From Agrobacterium cucumeris (GTDB lineage Bacteria > Pseudomonadota > Alphaproteobacteria > Rhizobiales > Rhizobiaceae), in NCBI RefSeq assembly GCF_030036535.1, contig NZ_CP080388.1:1171001-1235000 (forward strand): 64,000 nt of DNA, read 5' to 3'. Of the stretch, positions 1 through 6,799 are shown in pieces. Below the pieces are notes generated by a model, which worked only from the letters and a program-made list of their open reading frames with translations, was not told the origin of the DNA and ran no database searches. Position 1 is the first letter of the stretch. Each line of letters starts with the position of its first letter. A program made the position numbers and the translations under genes.

Positions 1-53
1 AGGAGATGTAAAACGGGAGAAACGCTAGGCGTTATGGATTAAAAATACGTATT

Positions 54-67
54 TGCAATTAATTGCA
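54..67. repeat. 14-bp perfect palindrome TGCAATTAATTGCA
   Basis: A perfect palindrome lies about 55 bp upstream of the start of the first gene, in an AT-rich stretch. A shorter inverted repeat (AACGC-TAG-GCGTT, 21-33) lies further left. Either could be an operator for the gene at 123, but no family is recognised. Confidence 0.35.
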
Positions 68-122
68 TTTCAAAGGAAGCATGCTATCGTCAATTTGAGA
101 TGATATGCTGCTGGGGACAAGA

Positions 123-875
123 ATGGCTGAAAAAAAGCCGGAACCACTTACTGTTGGCGGAACCACCACCTCAAAAAACAACGAGGATCGCGGCGTTCGC
201 TTTTCTGAGAAGGTACGGGATCAACTCAAATCAATAGAAAACGGCAAAGCTGACGTTTCCAGAGTGACACGGACGACGACAAATTCTCCGGCGGCATGGC
301 TGGTCCTGATCGCGGTATCACTGATAGTACTGTTCACTGTTTCGACAGTCCGGTCGTCTTTGCGCTCACCTAACCACCATGCTCCGGCGCCAGTAAACGC
401 AGATGCTCTGCGTTCACGTTCCGACATTATGGTTCCAGCGTTTCGCTACATCGTGGAGCAGGACTCTTTCACGGGATTAAATGTAGATTTTGCTCGCGTT
501 GAAAACGACCAAGGGCAGTCTCTATACATAGGGAAACCAGACAAGAGACGACAAGATTTTAAGGAAAATACAGCGTTTGTAATTCATCCGGGGAGCTATA
601 TCTGCACGATTGGCGGAGATTGGCTTGTCATCGATTTCATCTCGCTAAGAGACGGTCTCGTTTCCCAACCGATGCAAATGCGTTGGGACGTTTCTAGAGA
701 CAAGCGACGACTGAAAATCGAACCAGGCACTCGATCCGACAAATTCCTGAACTCCATCGTCGGCGCAGATGAAATTAGATTAAGATATGAAGACGACTGC
801 GGACATGTCGAAACACTGATTTTCGACACCGATGGGCTTGAAGGTGCCCTTTCCAAATTACGGGCTGGTTCGTAG
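123..875 (+). CDS. unknown membrane-anchored protein
   Basis: Not recognised. The reading frame opens at 105, but the ATG at 123 is preferred because a GGGGA Shine-Dalgarno-like sequence lies 6 nt ahead of it, giving 250 residues. Residues 1-50 are polar and charged. Residues about 57-76 (AAWLVLIAVSLIVLFTVSTV) form one clear membrane segment. The remaining 170 residues look like a globular soluble domain, which would face the periplasm if the positive N-terminus stays inside. The gene belongs to the integrated element and is transcribed toward the convergent ribbon-helix-helix gene at 879. No enzyme motif was seen. Confidence 0.6.
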   Translation: MAEKKPEPLTVGGTTTSKNNEDRGVRFSEKVRDQLKSIENGKADVSRVTRTTTNSPAAWLVLIAVSLIVLFTVSTVRSSLRSPNHHAPAPVNADALRSRSDIMVPAFRYIVEQDSFTGLNVDFARVENDQGQSLYIGKPDKRRQDFKENTAFVIHPGSYICTIGGDWLVIDFISLRDGLVSQPMQMRWDVSRDKRRLKIEPGTRSDKFLNSIVGADEIRLRYEDDCGHVETLIFDTDGLEGALSKLRAGS

Positions 876-878
876 GAA

Positions 879-1205
879 CTAGCTACGCTCGCCGCGCTCC
901 AACTTGTTTAGTCTAAAAATAACTTCTTTAAGCCGTCGCTCTAGATCCGTTCCACGAGCCTCCTCGGCACGAAGTCCGGCGCGCAAATTTTCGAGCTCAA
1001 TCTCCGTCTTATCGCGCCTTAGAGCGCGTCTCGATTGCCCTTCTCCAAAGTCAACGTTGGGAAAGGACGCCTCCAGGCGAGAAATTATCTCAGAGTTTAG
1101 CGAACGGTTCGACTCCGTAGCACTTTTCTCGATTTGCTCTTTTAGTGCCTGCGATAGGCGAATTTTCATCTGCGTATAGCTAATCATCGCATCGGTATGG
1201 ATCAT
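879..1205 (-). CDS. Arc-family ribbon-helix-helix DNA-binding protein
   Basis: A predicted transcriptional repressor of 108 residues. A ribbon-helix-helix core of Arc type is visible from about residue 13: a beta strand MKIRLSQALK, then two helices ending in SNRSLNSEIISRLEASF. The C-terminal half is charged and heptad-like (ENLRAGLRAEEARGTDLERR), consistent with a coiled coil. The start is uncertain: ATGs at 1205, 1187 and 1169 are all possible and none has a strong ribosome site. It is divergent from a second, smaller protein of the same fold at 1271, with a palindrome between them, an arrangement that recalls phage immunity regions. Confidence 0.7.
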   Translation of the reverse strand: MIHTDAMISYTQMKIRLSQALKEQIEKSATESNRSLNSEIISRLEASFPNVDFGEGQSRRALRRDKTEIELENLRAGLRAEEARGTDLERRLKEVIFRLNKLERGERS

Positions 1206-1207
1206 AA

Positions 1208-1219
1208 TGGTCTAGACCA
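1208..1219. promoter_or_regulatory. candidate operator, palindrome TGGTCTAGACCA
   Basis: A perfect 12-bp palindrome lies directly before the start of the minus-strand ribbon-helix-helix gene and inside the divergent promoter region. A related imperfect copy GGTCCTGAACC is at 1247-1257, closer to the plus-strand gene. Ribbon-helix-helix repressors bind short palindromes as dimers of dimers, so these are natural binding sites for one or both neighbours. Binding is inferred. Confidence 0.5.
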
Positions 1220-1270
1220 CAAGCTGGAATCTATGTACACCGTAACGGTCCTGAACCATAAAGGTGTAAT

Positions 1271-1423
1271 ATGAAGTTACTTTCTGCTTTCAACATTCGA
1301 CTCCCTCTCGAACTCAAAGCTTGGCTTTCCGATCAAGCTGGCAAAAACGGGCGAAGCCTAAACGCCGAGATCATCCAAATTGTAAAAACTGCAAAGAGCG
1401 CTAGCGCGGAGGATGAAGCTTAA
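1271..1423 (+). CDS. small Arc-type ribbon-helix-helix regulator
   Basis: A 50-residue protein that starts MKLLSAFNIRLPLELKAWLS and contains GKNGRSLNAEIIQIV, the strand plus N-S/A-E-I helix pattern of Arc-like ribbon-helix-helix proteins. An AGGTG Shine-Dalgarno-like sequence is 5-6 nt upstream. Its TAA stop overlaps the ATG of the next gene (TAATG), so the two are probably translationally coupled. It has the same fold as the divergent gene at 879-1205. It likely controls the excisionase and integrase genes that follow; this is inference from position. Confidence 0.7.
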   Translation: MKLLSAFNIRLPLELKAWLSDQAGKNGRSLNAEIIQIVKTAKSASAEDEA

Positions 1424-1794
1424 TGCTGAAATTTCCTCGATCCCGCGCGTCTACGGAACCTGGTTCAGCTCATCTCCTCACCGAGACGCAGGCAGCCGAA
1501 CGCATACACAAATCCATCCACACACTCCGTAGGATTCGAAAACGGGGTGAAATCGGCTGCTACCAGATAGGTCGCTCCGCCTACTACACCCACCAGCATA
1601 TTGATGAATTTTTGAAAGGCTTAGAACTATGCAAAACGAACGGTACCAACTCGGCGAATATTGGCTCTCACAGCACAACAGCACCGTCTACAAAGCCACT
1701 TGGTACGACGCGGGCACTGGACAAACACGCCGCGCATCTCTTGGCACAAAAGACTTTCATGAAGCAAAAAAGCTCCTCGCAGAATACGCCCTGA
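1423..1794 (+). CDS. excisionase-like helix-turn-helix protein
   Basis: A 123-residue protein. Residues about 18-66 form a MerR/Xis-type winged helix: LLTETQAAERIHKSIHTLRR followed by RGEIGCYQIGRSAYY and a closing helix DEFLKGL. This is the standard helix-turn-helix_17 excisionase layout. The C-terminal 55 residues are low-complexity (Ser, Thr, Lys, Gln) and overlap the start of the integrase gene in another frame by 166 bp, so only the first 70 residues look structured. It starts on the stop codon of the small regulator before it, with GGAGG 10 nt upstream. It probably steers recombination direction or regulates the element. Confidence 0.65.
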   Translation: MLKFPRSRASTEPGSAHLLTETQAAERIHKSIHTLRRIRKRGEIGCYQIGRSAYYTHQHIDEFLKGLELCKTNGTNSANIGSHSTTAPSTKPLGTTRALDKHAAHLLAQKTFMKQKSSSQNTP

Positions 1795-2759
1795 AGCAGA
1801 CAATACCTAAGGATCAAAGGGCCGCGGACATGCCACTAGGCCTCGTTTTCTACCGGTATTGGGAACACCATGCGAAGAACATTGCATCGGCAGACCAAGC
1901 AAAATACGCTTTATCGCTCTGGACCGAATTCTTGGGGGCCTCAACGGTTGCTGACCTCACGCCGCCAAAACAGAAAGAGTTCATTCTCTGGCTAAAGGCA
2001 AAAGGCTACAAGAATAGCTACGTATCTCGGACAATGTCCGTCGGACGGTCCGCTGTTCGCTTCTCATGGAAGAACGGCGAAATTAGCTCGGTGCCCTTTA
2101 TCTACGACGAGCCAGACAGGTCTGACGAGAAAGAACCCTATCTAGTCAAGCTCGCGGAGATGAGACGGCTACTAACTAAGGCGCAGGAGCGCCCTCATAT
2201 GTTCATCTATTGCATGATAGCACTGAACATCATGGCTCGACCGGAAGCCGCCCTCCAGCTTTCTCCGTCGCAGGTAGACCTTTCTGACCGGTGGATCAAC
2301 CTCAACCCAAAGGGCAGAAAACAGACGAAAAAATACCGTCCAATCGTCCCTATCACGAATACCCTACTACCCTTCCTCCAGCAGACAGATATCCCCGCAT
2401 TCGTGCTTTGGAACAGCAAACCTATAGCAAGCGTAAAAAAGACCTTTGCCTCCACCGTATTTGACGCAGGTCTGTCAAAAGAAATTACGCCGTATAGCCT
2501 GCGCCACACGATGGCTACTGAACTACGCCGTCGTGGTGTGTCGGCTTGGGAAATTGAGGGGCTTCTTGGGCACCGTAGACCAAGCACGACGGAGAAGTAT
2601 GCGCACTACGCGCCGGATTACTTGAGCGCAGGACGAATAGCCATAGACGCTTATTTCGAGACGCTCGGCTTGACCTACACTGTACCAAGGCTAGTTCACG
2701 TGTCAGAAGCGTGTCAGTCTCTAAAAATGAAAAATCCCCAGAAGGGGATTTCTCAATGA
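1629..2759 (+). CDS. int: tyrosine-type site-specific recombinase (integrase)
   Basis: A 376-residue phage-type integrase. An N-terminal arm-binding-like segment (WLSQHNSTVYKATW, residues 12-25) precedes a SAM-like core-binding domain (about 70-160) and a catalytic domain (about 170-345). The visible catalytic set is R204 (ARPEAALQL), a lysine near 228-235, R292 in the box PYSLRHT, H315 in LLGHRRPSTT, and nucleophile Y324 in TEKYAHY. The first histidine of the usual H-x-x-R box is a tyrosine here (Y289), a known but less common variant. The start overlaps the excisionase gene by 166 bp; the early residues look like genuine integrase, so the overlap seems real. The 3' end carries the hairpin that can end tRNA-Val transcription. 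Confidence 0.9.
   Translation: MQNERYQLGEYWLSQHNSTVYKATWYDAGTGQTRRASLGTKDFHEAKKLLAEYALKQTIPKDQRAADMPLGLVFYRYWEHHAKNIASADQAKYALSLWTEFLGASTVADLTPPKQKEFILWLKAKGYKNSYVSRTMSVGRSAVRFSWKNGEISSVPFIYDEPDRSDEKEPYLVKLAEMRRLLTKAQERPHMFIYCMIALNIMARPEAALQLSPSQVDLSDRWINLNPKGRKQTKKYRPIVPITNTLLPFLQQTDIPAFVLWNSKPIASVKKTFASTVFDAGLSKEITPYSLRHTMATELRRRGVSAWEIEGLLGHRRPSTTEKYAHYAPDYLSAGRIAIDAYFETLGLTYTVPRLVHVSEACQSLKMKNPQKGISQ
2731..2751 (-). terminator. terminator hairpin for tRNA-Val
   Basis: A perfect 8-bp stem (AAATCCCC, loop, GGGGATTT; 2732-2751) is followed on the minus strand by TTCATTTTT. It sits 22 bp after the tRNA CCA end, so it is a good factor-independent terminator for the tRNA. It lies inside the last codons of the integrase gene on the other strand. 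Confidence 0.65.
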
Positions 2760-2773
2760 TATCAAAATTCGGA

Positions 2774-2848
<75 letters not shown>

Positions 2849-2862
2849 TCCGTTGGCGGCGG

Positions 2863-2891
2863 ATAGACCACAAAACCGGTTCATGCGTCAA
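2863..2891 (-). promoter_or_regulatory. promoter of tRNA-Val
   Basis: On the minus strand TTGACG (2886-2891) and GTCTAT (2863-2868) are separated by 17 bp and lie 15 bp ahead of the tRNA 5' end. The spacing is right for a housekeeping sigma promoter. The region also holds a 10-bp inverted repeat (CACAAAACCG / CGGTTTTGTG, 2869-2878 and 2903-2912). Confidence 0.55.
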
Positions 2892-2930
2892 CTGCTTTTT
2901 TTCGGTTTTGTGAAGGTTTTTTAAGAGGCC

Positions 2931-3293
2931 TTACGCCACAAGGAGTTTGTTGACCTCATCCACCAGATCGCGCAGGTGGAACGGCTTGGAAAGCACCTTG
3001 GCGTCCTTCGGGGCCTTCGAATCGGCATTCAGTGCAACCGCGGCAAAGCCGGTGATGAACATGACTTTCAGGTCCGGGTCGAGTTCGGTCGCGCGTCGCG
3101 CGAGTTCTATGCCATCCATTTCAGGCATGACGATATCGGTCAGCAGTAGCGAAAAAGGCTCTTCGCGAAGCCGGTCGTAAGCGCTTGCGCCATTGTCGAA
3201 GGAAGAAACCTTGTAACCGGCTTTTTCCAGCGCCTTGACGAGGAAGCGGCGCATATCGTTGTCGTCTTCAGCAAGAAGAATTTTTTGATTCAT
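2931..3293 (-). CDS. cpdR: single-domain response regulator CpdR
   Basis: A stand-alone receiver domain of 120 residues. It has the acidic pair E9-D10-D11 (LLAEDDND), the phospho-acceptor D53 (LLTDIVMPEMDG), a threonine in MFITGF and the lysine in VLSKPF. Its length and sequence match the rhizobial/Caulobacter CpdR family, which when unphosphorylated delivers ClpXP to its substrates at the cell pole and so controls cell-cycle proteolysis. The frame is open to 3317, but the ATG at 3293 places the receiver motif in the standard position. It has no output domain. The identity rests on length, sequence and the conserved neighbourhood with the formylglutamate hydrolase, small RNA and phosphatase genes. 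Confidence 0.85.
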   Translation of the reverse strand: MNQKILLAEDDNDMRRFLVKALEKAGYKVSSFDNGASAYDRLREEPFSLLLTDIVMPEMDGIELARRATELDPDLKVMFITGFAAVALNADSKAPKDAKVLSKPFHLRDLVDEVNKLLVA

Positions 3294-3475
3294 GGTTAAG
3301 TGACCGTAACTGCTCAATGTTTGGAATACCCTAGCCCGATTATAGGATTTTCACGGTAAATATCCTGTGAACACGTGAATCGGTATAGCGCTGCTTTGGC
3401 GATAGTATGGACTTGCTGCACGGTAACTGGCAACATGAACATCCTGATAGTTTGTGACATGGTAAATGGGTCTGA

Positions 3476-4360
3476 ATGGACTGGGTAACGGGCGAATATG
3501 AGTTGTTTGAAGTAACGGAGCCTGCCGTTCAAACCCTGCCATTCGTCTATAACTCACCCCATAGCGGCCGCTGTTATCCCATTTCCTTCCTCGAATCGGC
3601 GCGGCTGGATTCACATGAGATTCGCCGCTCGGAAGATCATTTCGTCGATGAGCTTTTCGCCGCCGCCCCCGAGATCGGCGCGCCGCTTCTGAAAGCGAAT
3701 TTTCCCCGCGCCTATCTCGACGTCAATCGCGAGCCCTATGAGCTCGATCCGCGCATGTTCGAAGGCACCCTGCCGCCTTATGCCAATATCGGCTCCATGC
3801 GGGTTGCCGGCGGCTTGGGCACGGTGCCGCGCATCGTCGCCGAAAATATGGATATTTATGCTCACCGCCTGCCGGTCGATGAGGCACTATCGCGAATCGA
3901 GACGATCTACAAACCTTACCACGCCTGCCTGCGCCGGCTGCTTTCACGCACCCATGCCAATTTCGGCATGGCGGTGCTGATTGATTGCCATTCCATGCCC
4001 GGCAATATCCGCGTCGCCGGCTCGAACCTCCGGCCGGATGTGATCATCGGCGATCGCTACGGCACCAGCGCATCCCAGGAGGTCTCCCGAGCCGCCCTGC
4101 ATTTCCTGGAGGAGCTGGGCTTCATCGCGGTCTGCAACAAGCCTTATGCCGGCGGCTTCATCACCGAACATTACGGCCGGCCCATTCGCTCCCTCCACGC
4201 GCTGCAGATCGAGGTCAACCGGTCGCTTTACGTCGATGAGAAGACACTTTCGAAGAAAGCCGATTTTCCGGCCATTCAGGCATCGCTGGAAATCTTCATG
4301 CGTCAGCTCGGCGCTTTCGTTTCGGAATACGCGATCGAGACCTCGCTCGCCGCCGAATAA
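3476..4360 (+). CDS. N-formylglutamate amidohydrolase family protein
   Basis: A 294-residue member of the N-formylglutamate amidohydrolase family. These are zinc-dependent enzymes that hydrolyse N-formyl-L-glutamate to formate and glutamate. Visible family marks are YNSPHSGRCYP near the N-terminus, RSEDHFVDELF, ANFPRAYLDVNREPYELDP, VLIDCHSMPG and ITEHYGRP. It is not in a hut operon: a separate HutG with its own hut operon lies at 59010. Its substrate may therefore differ from formylglutamate. It lies next to cpdR (divergent) and upstream of a conserved small RNA and a HisN-like gene, a set conserved in Rhizobiaceae as far as I recall. Confidence 0.85.
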   Translation: MDWVTGEYELFEVTEPAVQTLPFVYNSPHSGRCYPISFLESARLDSHEIRRSEDHFVDELFAAAPEIGAPLLKANFPRAYLDVNREPYELDPRMFEGTLPPYANIGSMRVAGGLGTVPRIVAENMDIYAHRLPVDEALSRIETIYKPYHACLRRLLSRTHANFGMAVLIDCHSMPGNIRVAGSNLRPDVIIGDRYGTSASQEVSRAALHFLEELGFIAVCNKPYAGGFITEHYGRPIRSLHALQIEVNRSLYVDEKTLSKKADFPAIQASLEIFMRQLGAFVSEYAIETSLAAE

Positions 4361-4420
4361 CGCGCCAAATTCCCGATATTTCAAATCTTTAGACGAGACC
4401 GTCTGGCGGCATGCCGGGCA

Positions 4421-4500
4421 AAAAAAACCGCGCTTTTGGCGCGGTCAAGTCTAGGGAGGAAACACCCAAGGAGGGTATTTACAGTCAAAGACTGCAGGGT
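4421..4500 (-). ncRNA. mmgR: MmgR / alpha-r8 (suhB-motif) small RNA
   Basis: The minus strand of this gap reads as a compact small RNA: a 5' hairpin CAGTC-TTT-GACTG, a single-stranded core with two anti-Shine-Dalgarno-like runs (CCCTCC and CCTCCC), and a strong terminator GACCGCGC-CAAAA-GCGCGGT followed by seven T (4421-4445). This matches my memory of the alpha-r8 family (MmgR in Sinorhizobium; the Rfam suhB motif), found between a formylglutamate amidohydrolase gene and an inositol-monophosphatase-type gene, as here. MmgR limits polyhydroxybutyrate storage in S. meliloti. The 5' end is approximate (4494-4500). Confidence 0.85.
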
Positions 4501-4501
4501 C

Positions 4502-4530
4502 ACGCTACGCAGTGCGTGCACAATTGTCAA
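4502..4530 (-). promoter_or_regulatory. promoter of the MmgR-type small RNA
   Basis: The minus strand has TTGACA (4525-4530), 17 bp, then TAGCGT (4502-4507). The -35 box is consensus; the -10 is weak in its 3' half. It points into the small RNA at 4500. Confidence 0.55.
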
Positions 4531-4694
4531 TCATTTTATTTTATGCCTATTTTTTAGACTTATGCCGAAAATATGGAAACACCGGCTCCCGCATCCATAC
4601 GAGTGGACGGCGGATGTGATTCCGGTCTATGCATTTCGCCACGCAATTCAGGCCACATCATTCAGGCTCCACCATCCAGGCAATGAGGTTTCGC

Positions 4695-5471
4695 ATGCTG
4701 CCCGACCGGAATTTCTTCTTCAAACTTGCCGATGCAGCCAGTGCTGAAACGCTTCCCCGCTTTCGCACGGGCATTGCCGTCACCAACAAGCAGGATGGCG
4801 GCTATGATCCGGTGACGGAAGGCGATCAGGCAGCAGAAACCGCCATTCGTGCGCTCATCGAAGAGCATTTTCCGCAGCACGGCATTCTTGGCGAAGAACA
4901 CGGTAATGTCGGTCTCGACCGCGACCATATCTGGGTCATCGACCCGATCGACGGTACCCGCGCCTTCATTTCCGGCGTGCCGGTCTGGGGCACGCTGATT
5001 GGTTTCCATTCAGCCGGCCGCGCCACGATGGGCATCATGGACCAGCCCTTCACGAAAGAGCGTTATTTCGCAGATGGTGAAAGTGCCTGGTATTTCGGAC
5101 CCGATGGCGAAAAGAAAATCCGCACGCGTGATTGCGCGTCTCTGTCCGATGCGGTGCTGTTCACCACCACCCCGCATATCTTCACCGCGGAAGAAAAGCC
5201 GCTTTATGAAAAGGTAGAGAAACAGGTCCGCCTTTTCCGCTACGGTGTGGATTGTTACGCCTATTGCCTGCTGGCCGCCGGCCATGTTGATCTGGTGATC
5301 GAATCCGGTCTGAAGCCCTATGATGTCGGCGCATTGATCCCGGTGATCGAGCAGGCCGGCGGTATCATGACCACGTGGGATGGTGGGCGCCCGGAAAATG
5401 GCGGGCGCATTCTGGCAGCCGGTTCCAAGGCCGTGCACGAAGAAGCCCTGGCCATTCTCTCGAAACTCTAG
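4695..5471 (+). CDS. hisN: HisN/SuhB-type inositol-monophosphatase family phosphatase
   Basis: A 258-residue magnesium-dependent phosphatase of the inositol monophosphatase family. Metal-site motifs are GILGEEHG (E67/E68), WVIDPIDGTRAF (D83, D86) and, near the C-terminus, KPYDVGALIPVIEQAGG. The sequence resembles the HisN-type histidinol-phosphate phosphatases (histidine biosynthesis, last dephosphorylation), although SuhB/inositol-phosphatase activity cannot be excluded. The frame is open from 4629, but GAGG 7 nt before the ATG at 4695 and family length support this start. It is downstream of the small RNA, transcribed in the opposite sense to it. Confidence 0.8.
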   Translation: MLPDRNFFFKLADAASAETLPRFRTGIAVTNKQDGGYDPVTEGDQAAETAIRALIEEHFPQHGILGEEHGNVGLDRDHIWVIDPIDGTRAFISGVPVWGTLIGFHSAGRATMGIMDQPFTKERYFADGESAWYFGPDGEKKIRTRDCASLSDAVLFTTTPHIFTAEEKPLYEKVEKQVRLFRYGVDCYAYCLLAAGHVDLVIESGLKPYDVGALIPVIEQAGGIMTTWDGGRPENGGRILAAGSKAVHEEALAILSKL

Positions 5472-5490
5472 GAGCCTGGCTGAGCGGCGA

Positions 5491-6432
5491 TCACTCCGGC
5501 GCGAAAAACGCGTCGATGGCCGCGAGCGCCTGTTTGCGGAAAACATCGCGTTCATGCAGTAGTTCATGGCGCGCACCGGTGACGGGAAGAAGCTGTGCCG
5601 CCCGGAAATTGCGCGACAGTTCTTCCTGCGCCTTATAGGGCGTAATCGTATCCAGCATCGGCGCCAGAATGAGGGTCGGAATGGTGATGTTCGTCAGATG
5701 ATCCTGACGGGTCACCCGCGCCATGGCCTTCAAGGCTTCATAGACCCAGCGCGCCGTTGGCGCACCGATGAACAGTTCCGGAAATTGCCGGTGCAGCGAT
5801 AGATTTCGCGCAAAACGCTTCGCATCCGAGGTCAGCGGGTTGCCATCGAAATCCCGCTCACGTTGATCCTTGCCGAGCTGAATTCTTCCGAGGCCAATCA
5901 GACTTAAGACCGTCGAGACAAGCCGGATGACGGGCGAAGGAACGGATTGCTGGCTGTCCAGCTCGATGAATGGCGAGCAAAGCGCCAGTCGGTCTATCCG
6001 GTTGGACAGGTCGGGTGCCGCCGCAAGTGCTGCAAGCGCACCGGTGGAATGCGCGATCATGAAGAATGGCAGCCGTGTATCCGGCAACACCACCTGCTCG
6101 AGAAACAGGCTGATATCGCGCTGATAGTCGGAAAACCGCCGAACATGCCCGGCGCCCGGCCTCTTCAGCAGCCGTTCAGAACCGCCCTGCCCGCGCGTGT
6201 CGAAGGTCGCGACCCAGAAGCCCATGGCCGTCAGATCGGCAATCGTTTCGAAATATTTCTCGATACACTCGTTGCGGCCGTGCAGAAGAACCACCGTTCC
6301 GCGGGCAATATGGCGGCTGGCGCGAAAGATCGCATATCGAAGCTGCTTGCCGCCATGGCCGGCAAAATATCCGACGGTATGGTTGCCGGGAACCGGGTTA
6401 TCTTCACTGACGCGCAATGTGGCTTCGATCAT
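5491..6432 (-). CDS. pldB: alpha/beta hydrolase, lysophospholipase L2-like
   Basis: A 313-residue serine hydrolase of the Hydrolase_4 (monoglyceride lipase/PldB) type. VVLLHGRNECIEKYFETI is the oxyanion-hole region, FDTRGQGGSER follows it, and IAHSTGALAAL holds the nucleophile serine in a G-x-S-x-G variant (A-H-S-T-G). A C-terminal LILAPMLDTITPYKAQ and VTGARHELLHERD carry the likely acid and histidine. No signal peptide is seen, so it is cytoplasmic. The start at 6432 is chosen because family similarity begins there and GGAAAAG lies upstream; the frame is open to 6489. It converges with hisN. Confidence 0.75.
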   Translation of the reverse strand: MIEATLRVSEDNPVPGNHTVGYFAGHGGKQLRYAIFRASRHIARGTVVLLHGRNECIEKYFETIADLTAMGFWVATFDTRGQGGSERLLKRPGAGHVRRFSDYQRDISLFLEQVVLPDTRLPFFMIAHSTGALAALAAAPDLSNRIDRLALCSPFIELDSQQSVPSPVIRLVSTVLSLIGLGRIQLGKDQRERDFDGNPLTSDAKRFARNLSLHRQFPELFIGAPTARWVYEALKAMARVTRQDHLTNITIPTLILAPMLDTITPYKAQEELSRNFRAAQLLPVTGARHELLHERDVFRKQALAAIDAFFAPE

Positions 6433-6666
6433 CGGTCTTTTCCGGCTTTTCAACTCTTTTCGGATAGGTCGGCGGCGACAGAAGGTCAAAGAAAAAATTG
6501 CCGGAACCGTCGGTTAAAGCAGTCGCGGTTCCGGCTAGTAAGACAGAAGAAGAAGGGACGTTATTGCTTCTGTCCACGGAGAATGTCTCCGATGACCGCA
6601 GTTTTATGGCGCTCAAACTGAACGATGCCGGAACCGGATGTTCAGCCATGGTTCATGTTGTGACCA
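6433..6666. other. intergenic stretch ahead of the heat-shock promoter
   Basis: Apart from the upstream region of the hydrolase gene at 6432 (promoter not identified), I see no gene, repeat or RNA here. Confidence 0.5.
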
Positions 6667-6698
6667 CCCCTTGACGCCGGCTCAAGCCATTCCCATCT
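6667..6698 (+). promoter_or_regulatory. RpoH (sigma-32)-type heat-shock promoter of hspL
   Basis: CCCCTTGA (6667-6674) and CCCATCT (6692-6698) are separated as in sigma-32 promoters (CCCTTGAA, then CCCCATNT). Transcription would start near 6704 and give a leader of about 95 nt that contains the ROSE structure. Confidence 0.65.
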
Positions 6699-6703
6699 CC
6701 TTC

Positions 6704-6799
6704 ATGCGGTCGCCAGAACGGGACCGCGCCCTATGTCCGGCCGTTGCCAGAACGGGACGCCGGATTTAACCGCAAACAGTCGCTTCTTAGGAGGACACC
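6704..6799 (+). promoter_or_regulatory. ROSE-type RNA thermometer
   Basis: The leader of hspL folds into consecutive hairpins: GCGGTC/GACCGC (6706-6727), then CCGGC/GCCGG closing a second arm, then a final hairpin 6779-6796 that pairs GUCGCUUC with GGAGGAC and so masks the Shine-Dalgarno sequence. In the last hairpin G6782 is bulged opposite the ribosome site, the hallmark of the conserved UYGCU motif of ROSE elements. ROSE elements melt at heat-shock temperature and allow translation of small heat-shock genes in rhizobia and Agrobacterium. Folding was done by eye. Confidence 0.85.

Larger units (their letters stand above)
1..2773. mobile_element. right end of an integrated element next to tRNA-Val
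   Basis: The region from the window start to the 3' end of tRNA-Val carries an integrase, an excisionase-like protein, two ribbon-helix-helix regulators and an unknown membrane protein. Its base composition is visibly more AT-rich than the flanking core genes. The integrase gene ends 15 bp from the tRNA CCA end, the usual geometry for a tyrosine-recombinase element inserted at a tRNA 3' end. The left end and the second attachment repeat are outside the window, so total size is unknown. Calling it an integrative element is inference from gene content and position; it could be a decayed prophage or a genomic island. Confidence 0.75.
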
